From positions 1 to 8,453 of the forward strand of contig CALDHQ010000473.1 of the NCBI GenBank assembly GCA_937894055.1: DNA of 8,453 nt, read 5' to 3'. The position numbers were made by a program, and so were the translations under genes. Positions 1 through 6,577 of the stretch are shown piece after piece. Numbering within the stretch: position 1 is the stretch's first letter; each line of letters starts with the position of its first letter. This DNA comes from an uncultured Polymorphobacter sp. Lineage in GTDB: Bacteria > Pseudomonadota > Alphaproteobacteria > Sphingomonadales > Sphingomonadaceae. The notes below the pieces were generated by a model, which saw only the letters and a list, made by a program, of their open reading frames with translations, did not search any database and had not been told where the DNA came from.

Positions 1-246
1 GAGACGGGGCACGGTTTTTTTTTAACTACGGATGAACACGCATCGTCGAGCTGATGGCAGGAAGAATCCGAGGGAACACCTGTGATGGGGGCGGAAACGT
101 TGTCGTCAACGGACGGGGGGCGCTGGCCACGTGCCCGACTTGCCGCCCGGGCAGCGGCGGTTGGGAAACCGCCGTTCCGTAAGCAGCCAGCAACGGTCAA
201 CGCGCAGACGCGCCCGTGCCAGGCGAGACGCGGCTTCGTTCAGCCT
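1..246. other. Non-coding left tip with repeat-like motif
   Basis: I see no convincing gene here. The tip has a run of nine T (15-23) followed by AACTACGGATGAACACG. On the minus strand this reads like the 'TTCATCCGTGGTTAA'-type short repeat I recall from intergenic DNA of several bacterial groups; that resemblance is from memory. Further in lies a perfect 8-bp hairpin (155-174, annotated separately). On the minus strand this stretch is directly downstream of the SpmB-like stop codon, so it could be that gene's 3' flank. It probably does not belong to the genome that supplies the rest of the window. Confidence 0.4.
155..174 (-). terminator. Hairpin downstream of the SpmB-like tail
   Basis: A perfect 8-bp stem, CGGCGGTT / AACCGCCG, with a four-base loop, lies 73-92 bases past the stop codon of the minus-strand SpmB-like fragment. 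No T-tract follows on either strand, so a classical intrinsic terminator is not shown. It could be a transcript-stabilising stem or simply a palindrome in GC-rich DNA. Confidence 0.3.
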
Positions 247-366
247 TCAGCCGAACATGAGTTGGCAGATGATCACGGAGGCGACCACGCCGACGAAGTC
301 GGCGATGAGGCCGGCGGCGACGGCGTGGCGGGCGCGGCGGATGGCGACGGATGCCGCCATCCATCC
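247..366 (-). pseudogene. spmB: 3' fragment of a SpmB-like membrane protein
   Basis: The last ~39 codons of a minus-strand frame end at a TGA (247-249). They read like the C-terminus of spore maturation protein B / nucleoside-recognition ('Gate' domain) membrane proteins. The segment VAIRRARHAV is followed by AAGLIADFVGVVASVIIC and ends QLMFG. In the family a charged IRRxRHA segment precedes a glycine/alanine helix with an 'ADxxG' motif and a final hydrophobic stretch ending near F-G, which this matches. Despite the name, homologues are common in non-sporulating bacteria and are thought to act in membrane transport. Upstream (rising coordinates) the homology fades between about 345 and 366, and the frame runs into GC-rich low-complexity sequence, so only a tail is present. 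The family assignment rests on a short stretch; the fragmentary nature is clear. It is probably one piece of the chimeric contig end. Confidence 0.5.
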
Positions 367-814
367 CGCCGCCACTTCGCCGCGCGATGCCGGCGGCGCG
401 CGGGCCGCCGCGCGCGTGCCAGCGCGCTGACTCACCCTTGCCCTTGCCAGACATTTTGGAGGAGTGTGGGGGGTGGTGAAAAACCGAGTGTGCGCCGTGC
501 GCGGCGGCGCCCAAGCTGGCCCCCGGCGCGCGCTCGCGAACGAGGGGCGCGGCGGGGTTGGCCCGTGGGACGCGCCTTGGCCGTGCTGCTCGCCGCTTCC
601 CGCCGCCGCCACGCCCTCCCGCGCCTCGGCGAGCGTGTGGGGGCTCGGGATGCCGCGCATCGGCCCCGGCTCGCCCTCCCGCGCCGCCACGGGCGCCCCG
701 CCGCCGCCGTCCTCGCTGCTGCTGCTCCACCCCGGGCGCAGCGGCGCGGCCAAGTCTGCCAGCCGCAGCGCCAGGGACGACGCCGCCGCCGCGCTGCAGT
801 CGGCGGCCCGGCGC
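367..814. other. GC-rich segment, no bacterial gene, probably foreign
   Basis: This stretch is extremely GC-rich and low in complexity. All its open frames give Arg/Ala/Pro/Gly-rich translations that resemble no protein I know. It has none of the regular codon pattern of the bacterial genes to its right. On the minus strand it contains a short eukaryote-like gene start (430-454, annotated separately), preceded by a pyrimidine-rich, leader-like stretch. The simplest reading is a fragment of a high-GC eukaryotic genome, such as a microalga, joined to bacterial DNA during amplification or assembly. Its exact edges cannot be fixed by eye. A non-coding piece of a very GC-rich bacterium is the alternative. 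Confidence 0.45.
430..454 (-). other. Histone-like first exon with splice donor
   Basis: On the minus strand, an ATG in good eukaryotic context (CTCCTCCAAAATG) is followed by TCT GGC AAG GGC AAG G, reading MSGKGK plus one base (454-436). GTGAGT follows at once (435-430), a full match to the intronic part of the eukaryotic 5' splice-site consensus. MSGKGK(G) or MSGRGK(G) is the usual N-terminus of histones H4 and H2A. A split glycine codon after position 6 would give MSGKGKG, as expected. Upstream, the minus strand has a pyrimidine/adenine-rich stretch like a 5' leader. The acceptor and second exon are not in the window. Only 19 coding bases support this, so chance is possible; it agrees with the non-bacterial character of the surrounding segment. 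Confidence 0.3.
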
Positions 815-846
815 GCTCCCGCGCCGGCATCCGCGAAGCCGTCACC

Positions 847-900
847 ATGATTGCCGAACTGGGCCACCTGGCACTGATCCTGGCACTGGCGCTGACGCTG
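847..900 (+). pseudogene. ccmF: 5' fragment of ccmF (cytochrome c maturation)
   Basis: From the ATG at 847 the frame reads MIAELGHLALILALALTL. This closely matches the conserved start of CcmF, the large membrane haem-lyase subunit that attaches haem to apocytochrome c in the periplasm. Family members typically begin MIPELGHFALILAL. The ATG overlaps a TGA (848-850) that closes another frame ending APASAKPSP. An ATGA overlap is typical of the ccmE-ccmF junction, and such an Ala/Pro/Lys tail would suit CcmE, but that part is too short to identify. After about 18 codons the frame continues without a stop into dihydroorotase sequence, whereas a real CcmF is over 600 residues. Only the N-terminus is present, and the join is probably artificial. 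Confidence 0.5.
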
Positions 901-1161
901 GTGCGTGATGGTCGGATGACGCAGGACGCGCTGTTGGCGACGATGACCGCCAATCCGGCGCGCATCTTCGGGCTGCCGGCCGGGCGCATCGCGCCGGGGC
1001 AGCCCGCCGACCTGATGCTGTTCGATGCCGGCGCGCCGTGGCGCATCGATGCCGACGCGACGCTGGCGTCGGCTGGGAACACGCCGTTCGACGGCATGCC
1101 GACGCAGGGGCGCGTGGCGTTGACGATGAAGGGTGGCGAAACCGTCTGGCGGCGCGCGTGA
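892..1161 (+). CDS. pyrC: Dihydroorotase, C-terminal part only
   Basis: The last ~88 codons before the TGA at 1159-1161 match the C-terminus of class I dihydroorotases, the zinc amidohydrolases that interconvert carbamoyl aspartate and dihydroorotate in pyrimidine synthesis. Visible family motifs are TANPARIFGL, then GRIAPGQPADLMLFD (the small beta-sandwich part typical of amidohydrolases), and finally NTPFDG and GRVALTMKGG. The catalytic barrel with the metal-binding histidines (HxH, lysine, aspartate) would lie upstream and is missing. In its place the frame reads a CcmF N-terminus, so the gene is cut by a junction near 890-903. The codon pattern matches the genes to its right, and the stop overlaps the next gene's start by four bases (GTGA). 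This end therefore belongs to the main genome. The true gene is presumably intact in the organism, at about 420 residues. Confidence 0.75.
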   Translation: MTLVRDGRMTQDALLATMTANPARIFGLPAGRIAPGQPADLMLFDAGAPWRIDADATLASAGNTPFDGMPTQGRVALTMKGGETVWRRA

Positions 1162-2597
1162 GCAGTCGCCGCCTGCTCTGGTTGATGGTGCCGCTGCTGC
1201 TGGCCGCCAAGAAGCCGCCACCGCCGCCGCCCGAGCCGCCGCCGTCGGTCAAGCTCGGCGTCGAGAAGTGGCGTGTCGGCGACTATAACGCCGCCGTGGC
1301 GATCTGGACGCCGTTCGCGCAGGCCGGTGATACCGATGCGTTGTTCAACCTGGGGCAGGCCTACAAGCTCGGGCGCGGCGTGCCGCAGGACCTGACGCGG
1401 GCGCGTGACTATTACGCGGCGGCGGCCGCCAAGGGCAGCGTGCCGGGGCAGGCGAACCTCGGCATCATGCTGTTTCAGGCCGGCGAAAAGGCCGAGGCGT
1501 TGCGCTGGCTCAAGATGGCCGCCGACCGCGGCGAGCCGCGCGCGCAATATGTGCTCGGCGTCGCGACCTTCAACGGCGACGGCATCCGGCGCAGCAAGCC
1601 GTTGGGCTATGCCTATCTGCTCCGCGCCTCGGCGAGCGGGCTGGCGCAGGCCAAGACGACGCTGGCGGCCATCGAGCCGACATTGAACTACACCGACCGC
1701 AGCAGCGGCGAGGCGATTGCCGCTTCACTGGCAGCGGGCAACGGCGTGCCGGCAGCCTATGCCAGCAGCGCGCCGCAGACGATCATCAACCCGATTCCGG
1801 CGCGCGTGCCGCCGCCGCCGGTTGTAGCCGCGACAGCGACCAAGCCGCCGGTTGCGCCGCTGCCGCAGGCCGCACCGGCGCCGGTGCAGCCCAAGCCGCC
1901 GGTCGTGGCGCCACCGCCGGTGACTCCGCCTGTCGTCGCGGCTGCGCCCGTCGTCAAACCGCAGCCGGCGCCCGCAGCGCCACCCGTTGTGGTGCCGCAA
2001 GCCAAACCACCGGTGCCGCAGGCCAGTCCGGTCGCGCCGCAGCCCAAGCCGCCAGCACCGGTCGTGGTGCCTGCGCCGGTTGTAGTGCCGCCACCCGCTG
2101 CCGTCATCCCGCCGAAGCCGCGCCCGCTGCCGCCACCGGTCGCGAAGGTCGATATTCCGGCGTCGACGCCCGTTGTCGAAATAGCGCCCGTGCCTGCCGC
2201 GAAACCGGTTGTCCCGCCGCCGGTGCCGGAAAAGGTCGCGCCGCCTAAACCCGACAAGCCCGTCGTCAAGGCCGAAATCGCCAAAGCCGCACCTGCCAAG
2301 GCGCCCGCCAAAGCTGATGCGCCCAAGTCCGAAACACCCAAGCCCGCCGCCAAGCCGTTGCCCAAAGGCTGGCGCGTCCAGCTTGGCGCGTTCAGCACCA
2401 GCGCCAAGGCCGAGGCGGCATGGGCGGCAACGCGCAAGGCGGTCAGCGACCTGCCGGCTGGCGGCAAGCCGATCTATGACAGCGGCGACAATATCGTGAA
2501 GCTCCAGCTCGGCCCGTTCGCCAGCAAGGCCGAGGCGCAAAAGGCCTGCAAGCAACTGTCCGACGCCGGGCGCGCCTGCTTTACCGTCGCGCCCTAG
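1158..2597 (+). CDS. Exported Sel1-repeat / SPOR-domain protein
   Basis: This 479-residue envelope protein probably binds peptidoglycan. I place the start at the GTG at 1158, overlapping the pyrC TGA. From there a signal peptide is seen (MSSRRLLWLMVPLLLAA, no lipobox cysteine), directly followed by proline runs KKPPPPPPEPPP. The open frame continues further upstream, but that stretch lies inside pyrC. Residues ~35-165 form Sel1/TPR-like helical repeats (GDTDALFNLGQAYKLGRGV; AQYVLGVATFNGDGI). Residues ~195-400 are a Pro/Val/Ala/Lys-rich linker that turns Lys-rich near its end. Residues ~404-479 are a SPOR domain (GWRVQLGAFSTSAKAEAAW, later VKLQLGPFASKAEAQKAC). SPOR domains bind septal glycan strands stripped of stem peptides, so a role in division or cell-wall remodelling is inferred, with the linker spanning the periplasm. 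Translational coupling to pyrC is suggested by the overlap; no functional link between the two is known to me. Confidence 0.85.
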   Translation: MSSRRLLWLMVPLLLAAKKPPPPPPEPPPSVKLGVEKWRVGDYNAAVAIWTPFAQAGDTDALFNLGQAYKLGRGVPQDLTRARDYYAAAAAKGSVPGQANLGIMLFQAGEKAEALRWLKMAADRGEPRAQYVLGVATFNGDGIRRSKPLGYAYLLRASASGLAQAKTTLAAIEPTLNYTDRSSGEAIAASLAAGNGVPAAYASSAPQTIINPIPARVPPPPVVAATATKPPVAPLPQAAPAPVQPKPPVVAPPPVTPPVVAAAPVVKPQPAPAAPPVVVPQAKPPVPQASPVAPQPKPPAPVVVPAPVVVPPPAAVIPPKPRPLPPPVAKVDIPASTPVVEIAPVPAAKPVVPPPVPEKVAPPKPDKPVVKAEIAKAAPAKAPAKADAPKSETPKPAAKPLPKGWRVQLGAFSTSAKAEAAWAATRKAVSDLPAGGKPIYDSGDNIVKLQLGPFASKAEAQKACKQLSDAGRACFTVAP

Positions 2598-2603
2598 CGT
2601 AGC

Positions 2604-2631
2604 TTGCCGGGGCAGGGCGCTGTGCTACAGT
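2604..2631 (+). promoter_or_regulatory. Putative sigma70-type promoter for the MAPEG gene
   Basis: A -35-like TTGCCG (2604-2609) is followed after 16 bases by TACAGT (2626-2631), preceded by TG at 2623-2624 as in an extended -10. Transcription would start near 2638, giving a leader of about 23 bases. A clear ribosome site, GGGGAGG (2647-2653), sits seven bases before the ATG. The position, in the only gap between the SPOR gene and the MAPEG gene, fits an independent transcript. This is a by-eye match. Confidence 0.45.
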
Positions 2632-2660
2632 CGCCGCCTTCAACCTGGGGAGGCAACTAA

Positions 2661-3071
2661 ATGAACATTTCGGCTGCAACGCTCTATCCGCTGACGACAC
2701 TGGCAACAGTACTCGCGGTCATCGTCTATTTCGCGCTCGGCATGGTTGTCGGCAAGGCGCGGGCGACATTCGGCGTCGCCGCGCCCGCGATGTCCGGTCA
2801 CGTCGAATTCGAAAAGCGCAGCCGCGTGCAGATCAACACGCTCGAACAGATCGTCATGTTCCTGCCGATGCTGTGGCTGGCGGTAGCGGTGCTCGGCGAC
2901 CTTTGGACGGCGCTTGCCGGTCTGGTGTGGTCGGTCGGCCGCATCATCTATGCGCGGGCCTACTACGCCGATCCCGCCAAGCGCAGCCTGGGCTTCACGA
3001 TGACGCTACTGCCGACGCTGGTGCTGCTGATTGCGACGGTCTGGGGCGCTGTGCGCGGACTGATGCTCTAA
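2661..3071 (+). CDS. MAPEG-family membrane protein
   Basis: This is a 136-residue integral membrane protein of the MAPEG family (membrane-associated proteins in eicosanoid and glutathione metabolism), whose characterised members include microsomal glutathione transferases. Four hydrophobic segments are visible, at about 8-31, 64-80, 83-98 and 110-133. The hallmark motif after the first helix is present: E51, R55, Q57, N59 and E62 in FEKRSRVQINTLEQ. The loop GRIIYARAYYADPAKRSLGF (93-112) is also typical, and the length is normal for the family. In characterised members the motif residues help bind glutathione, so a glutathione-dependent detoxifying activity is possible, but bacterial members are mostly untested and the substrate is unknown. 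It has its own promoter-like sequence and a strong Shine-Dalgarno. It ends 48 bases from the convergent oxidoreductase gene, with a hairpin between. Confidence 0.85.
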   Translation: MNISAATLYPLTTLATVLAVIVYFALGMVVGKARATFGVAAPAMSGHVEFEKRSRVQINTLEQIVMFLPMLWLAVAVLGDLWTALAGLVWSVGRIIYARAYYADPAKRSLGFTMTLLPTLVLLIATVWGAVRGLML

Positions 3072-3084
3072 CGCAGATTTGACT

Positions 3085-3109
3085 GTCGGGCGGCAGCGCG
3101 CCGCCCGAC
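3085..3109. terminator. Bidirectional terminator-like hairpin
   Basis: A perfect 10-bp GC-rich stem, GTCGGGCGGC and GCCGCCCGAC, closes a five-base loop (AGCGC). It lies midway between the convergent ends of the MAPEG gene (stop at 3071) and the oxidoreductase gene (stop at 3120). Following bases are only mildly T-rich (CATCAATTCCTT on plus, AGTCAAATCTG on minus), so it is not a canonical U-tract terminator. Its symmetry and position argue for terminating or protecting both transcripts. Confidence 0.75.
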
Positions 3110-3119
3110 CATCAATTCC

Positions 3120-6100
3120 TTAAGCCGCAGCGCGCTTCGCCACGCCGGGCCAGCGCGCCCAAAGTGCGGCCGCCTTGGCCTTGGCTTCTTCGGCTGCCTT
3201 GGCCTTGACCGGCCCGAAGCCGCGCACGCCGAGTGGCAGGGCGGCGATTTCATTGGCCAGCGCGGCGTTGTCGGCGTTCAAACCGGCAAGCAGTTTTTCC
3301 ACATCGGCTTCATACTCGGCAATCGCAGCGCGTTCCTCGCGGCGTTCGTCGCTGTAGCCGAAGATGTCGAACGCCGTGCCGCGCAGGCCCTTCATCTTGG
3401 CGAGTAGCCCGAATGCGGTGAAGATCCACGGGCCAAAGCTGTATTTCTTCGGACGACCGGTGGCGGGGTCAGTCTTGGCGAAGATCGGTGGCGACAGTTG
3501 CACCTTGGCCGAGCCGCCGCTGAACTGCGCGTCGAACGCAGCGCGGAAGCGGCCGTCGCTGTACAGGCGGCCGACTTCATATTCGTCCTTGTACGCCATC
3601 AGCTTGTACATCGACCGCGCCACGGTTTCGGCGAGCACGTCATTGCCGCTCGCCCGCACCCGCGCCACCAACGTGTTGAAGCGCGCGGCGTAGTTGGCGT
3701 CCTGATACGCGGTCAGGTCGGCAATGCGGCGCGCGACGATATCGTCGAGGCTGGTCGCCGGCGGCGGCAGCGCCGGGCCGCGTGCGGCCTCGACCATTTC
3801 GAGCACCTTTGACGGGCTGTGCGCGAGCAGGCGGCCGAGCGCAAAGGCGCGCTTGTTGAACGGAATCGCCACGCCGTTGAGGTCGATCGCCGCCTCGATG
3901 CTTTCGCGCTTGAGCGGGATCAGCCCCTGCTGCCAGGCAAAGCCCATCAGCAGGATGTTGGCGCCGATGGCATCGCCGAGCAGCACCGTCGCGATGGTAT
4001 CGGCGGCGATGAAGCTGGTGGCGTTGGGGTTCGACGCGTTGCGGATGGCCTTTTCGACCGCCTTCGAGCGGAAATCGAGGTCGCGGTTGCGCGCGAAATC
4101 GGCGGTCGGTGCGATTTCGCCATTGGCGACGACGGCGGTGCGGTTGGGCAGCATCAGCGTCTGGCAAGCACGGTCGGCGGCCACCACCGCATCGCACGCC
4201 AGCACCAGGTCGGCACCGCCGGCGATGATACGCGGCGACAGCAGGTCGTCGTCGTGCTCGGCCAGCCGCACATGGCTGTAAACCGCGCCGCCCTTTTGCG
4301 CGAGGCCGGCCATGTCGGCGGTCGTCGCGGCCTTGCCTTCGAGATAGCCGGCCGTGCCAAGTAGCGCCGACACGGTCAGCACGCCGGTGCCGCCGATGCC
4401 GGTGACCATGATGTTGTAGCCGTCGCTGGGCGAGGCGATGACAGGGTCGGGCACGGCGCTCAGATCGATGCTGTCGACCGCCTTGGCCTTGCGGACCTCT
4501 GCGCCAGAAACCGTGACAAAGCTCGGGCAGAAGCCCTTGAGACAGCTATAGTCCTTGTTACAGCTCGACTGGTTGATCTTGCGCTTGCGGCCGAATTCGG
4601 TCTCGACCGGCTCGATGCTGACACAGTTCGATTGCACCGAGCAATCGCCGCAGCCTTCGCAGACTGCGCTGTTGATGAAGATGCGCTGGTCGGGGTCGGC
4701 CATCAATTTCCGTTTACGCCGGCGGCGCTTTTCGGCGGCGCAGGTCTGGTCGAAAATGATGACGGTGCAGCCCGGGGTGTTGCGCATTTCGTCCTGCACT
4801 GCGGGCAGCGCCGAGCGATCGTACAGCGGCACGCCGTCGGGCAATTTGACGCCGTCGTAGCGCGACAGGTCTTCGGTCAGCACGACGACTTTCTTGGCGT
4901 GTTCGGCGACCATCTGCGCGGCGATCATCGGCACGGTCAGTTCGCCGTCGTGCGTCTGGCCGCCGGTCATCGCGACCGCGTCGTTGTAGAGGATCTTGTA
5001 TGTGATGTTGGTCTTCGCGGCGATCGACTGGCGCACCGCGAGCAGGCCAGAGTGGAAATAGGTGCCGTCGCCGAGGTTGGCGAAGACATGGTTTTCGGTG
5101 GTGAACGGCGCCTCGCCGACCCAGGTCACGCCTTCGCCGCCCATCTGCGTGAAGGTTTCGGCGCGGTCCATCCACAGCGCCATGATGTGGCAGCCGATGC
5201 CCGCCAGCGCGCGCGAGCCTTCGGGCGGCTTGGTCGAAGTGTTGTGCGGACAGCCCGAGCAGAAATACGGCGGGCGCTTGATCGGCACGTCGTATGCGGC
5301 GGCCTTGCCGTCCTGGTCGGTGAAGAACGCCAGCTTCGCGCGGATCGCGTCGGTGTCGTAATATTTCTGGATACGCGCTGCGACGATGTGCGCGATGACG
5401 CCGGGCGACAGCTCGTTGTCGGGCGACAGCAGCCACTCGCCGTTTTCGTCATGCTTGCCGACGACGCGCGGGCGCACGGCTTCGCGCCAGTTGTAGAGCT
5501 GCCAGCGCAGCTGGTGCTCGATGAACTCGCGCTTTTCCTCAATGACGAGGACTTCTTCGAGGCCTTCGGCGAACGCCCGGATGCCGTCGGGCTCGAGCGG
5601 CCAGGGCATCCCGACCTTGTAGACGCGCAGGCCGATCTGCGACGCGACCTTAGCATCGATGCCGAGCTCGTCGAGCGCTTCCATCGTGTCGGCATAGGCC
5701 TTGCCGGTGGTGACGATGCCGAAGCGTGGTTTGGGGGTGTCCCAGATAACGCGGTCGATCTTGTTGGCCTTGGCGAAGGCGAGGGCGGCAAAGCCCTTGT
5801 AGCGTTGCAGGCGGGTGTCTTCCTCGCGCCAGATGTCGCCGCCGCGGATGTGGATGCCGCCTTCGGGGAAGTCGAACGGCGGCAGGATGATCGGCTTCCA
5901 CTCGTTCGCCAGATCGACGGTGGCGCTGGTTTCGACGGTGTCGGCGGTGGCCTTGAAGCCGACCCAGGTGCCGGCAAAGCGGCTCATCGCCAGCCCGAGC
6001 AGGCCGTATTCGACGAATTCATGCACCGATGCCGGCGCGAGGAACGGCACGAACGCCGCCTGGAAATTATGGTCGGACTGGTGGGGCAGGGTGGAGGACT

Positions 6101-6557
6101 TGGCGCCATGGTCATCGCCGACAATCGCCAGCACGCCGCCGTGCGGCGAGGTGCCGGCGGCGTTGGCGTGCTTCAGCACGTCCATCGCACGGTCGAGGCC
6201 GGGGCCCTTGCCGTACCAGATGCCGAACACGCCATCGACGGTGGCGCCGGGGCGCATCCCGACATGCTGCGTGCCCCAGACGGCAGTGGCGCCGAGTTCT
6301 TCATTGACGCCCGGCTGGAAGATGATGTTTTCGGCCGCCAGCAACTTCTTGGCGCGCCACAGTTCCTGGTCATAGGTGCCGAGCGGCGAGCCGCGATAGC
6401 CCGAGATAAACCCGCCGGTGTTGAGCCCCGCCGCCTTGTCGCGCGCCCGCTGCACCAGCGGCAACCGCACCAGCGCCTGCACGCCCGACAGGAAAATGCG
6501 TCCCTCGGTGTGCGTGTACTTGTCGTCGAGCGATACGGGCGTCAGGCCAGCGACCAT
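3120..6557 (-). CDS. Indolepyruvate-type 2-oxoacid:ferredoxin oxidoreductase, single-chain
   Basis: This 1145-residue enzyme should oxidatively decarboxylate a 2-oxoacid (aryl or branched-chain, e.g. indolepyruvate) to the acyl-CoA, reducing ferredoxin. Reading from the ATG at 6557: an N-terminal pyrimidine-binding region (FISGYRGSPLGTYDQELW at ~51-68); a TPP-binding domain (CSGCPHNTSTKPP at ~433, then GDGTYFHSG starting at ~496 with Asn at 525, the GDG...N magnesium/diphosphate motif); and a ferredoxin-like cysteine set (CEGCGDC at 633-639, C645, C666, C672, C677). A gamma-type domain follows (GIGGTGVLT at ~720; MAGLAQKGGAVYSHVR). The C-terminal ~200 residues match the extra domain I know from this fused family (DUF6537). 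Length is normal and every key motif is intact. A TTG five codons upstream lies inside the ribosome site GAGGG, so the ATG is preferred. Its promoter is overlaid by a palindrome. True substrate specificity cannot be read from sequence. Confidence 0.93.
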   Translation of the reverse strand: MVAGLTPVSLDDKYTHTEGRIFLSGVQALVRLPLVQRARDKAAGLNTGGFISGYRGSPLGTYDQELWRAKKLLAAENIIFQPGVNEELGATAVWGTQHVGMRPGATVDGVFGIWYGKGPGLDRAMDVLKHANAAGTSPHGGVLAIVGDDHGAKSSTLPHQSDHNFQAAFVPFLAPASVHEFVEYGLLGLAMSRFAGTWVGFKATADTVETSATVDLANEWKPIILPPFDFPEGGIHIRGGDIWREEDTRLQRYKGFAALAFAKANKIDRVIWDTPKPRFGIVTTGKAYADTMEALDELGIDAKVASQIGLRVYKVGMPWPLEPDGIRAFAEGLEEVLVIEEKREFIEHQLRWQLYNWREAVRPRVVGKHDENGEWLLSPDNELSPGVIAHIVAARIQKYYDTDAIRAKLAFFTDQDGKAAAYDVPIKRPPYFCSGCPHNTSTKPPEGSRALAGIGCHIMALWMDRAETFTQMGGEGVTWVGEAPFTTENHVFANLGDGTYFHSGLLAVRQSIAAKTNITYKILYNDAVAMTGGQTHDGELTVPMIAAQMVAEHAKKVVVLTEDLSRYDGVKLPDGVPLYDRSALPAVQDEMRNTPGCTVIIFDQTCAAEKRRRRKRKLMADPDQRIFINSAVCEGCGDCSVQSNCVSIEPVETEFGRKRKINQSSCNKDYSCLKGFCPSFVTVSGAEVRKAKAVDSIDLSAVPDPVIASPSDGYNIMVTGIGGTGVLTVSALLGTAGYLEGKAATTADMAGLAQKGGAVYSHVRLAEHDDDLLSPRIIAGGADLVLACDAVVAADRACQTLMLPNRTAVVANGEIAPTADFARNRDLDFRSKAVEKAIRNASNPNATSFIAADTIATVLLGDAIGANILLMGFAWQQGLIPLKRESIEAAIDLNGVAIPFNKRAFALGRLLAHSPSKVLEMVEAARGPALPPPATSLDDIVARRIADLTAYQDANYAARFNTLVARVRASGNDVLAETVARSMYKLMAYKDEYEVGRLYSDGRFRAAFDAQFSGGSAKVQLSPPIFAKTDPATGRPKKYSFGPWIFTAFGLLAKMKGLRGTAFDIFGYSDERREERAAIAEYEADVEKLLAGLNADNAALANEIAALPLGVRGFGPVKAKAAEEAKAKAAALWARWPGVAKRAAA

Positions 6558-6577
6558 TGGATATTCCCTCAAATAAT

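Noticed and set aside
464..850. A small plus-strand protein of 128 residues ending at the ccmF start
   Set aside because: Low-complexity Ala/Pro/Ser/Arg translation with no ribosome site and no family resemblance; only its last dozen codons might be a CcmE tail.
82..1161. One continuous 359-codon plus-strand frame ending with the dihydroorotase tail
   Set aside because: Only the last ~105 codons resemble known proteins, and those come from two different families. The rest is low-complexity Arg/Ala/Pro sequence kept open by high GC.
1800..2360. A CRISPR-like or tandem repeat array suggested by recurring CCGCCGGT
   Set aside because: The units are irregular, in frame, and encode the proline/valine linker; there are no constant repeats with unique spacers.
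1725..2555. Long minus-strand frames opposite the SPOR gene (Gly/Thr- or Arg/Asp-rich)
   Set aside because: They mirror the proline/valine linker codons. The Gly-rich translations are reverse-complement artefacts, not silk-like or PE-type proteins.
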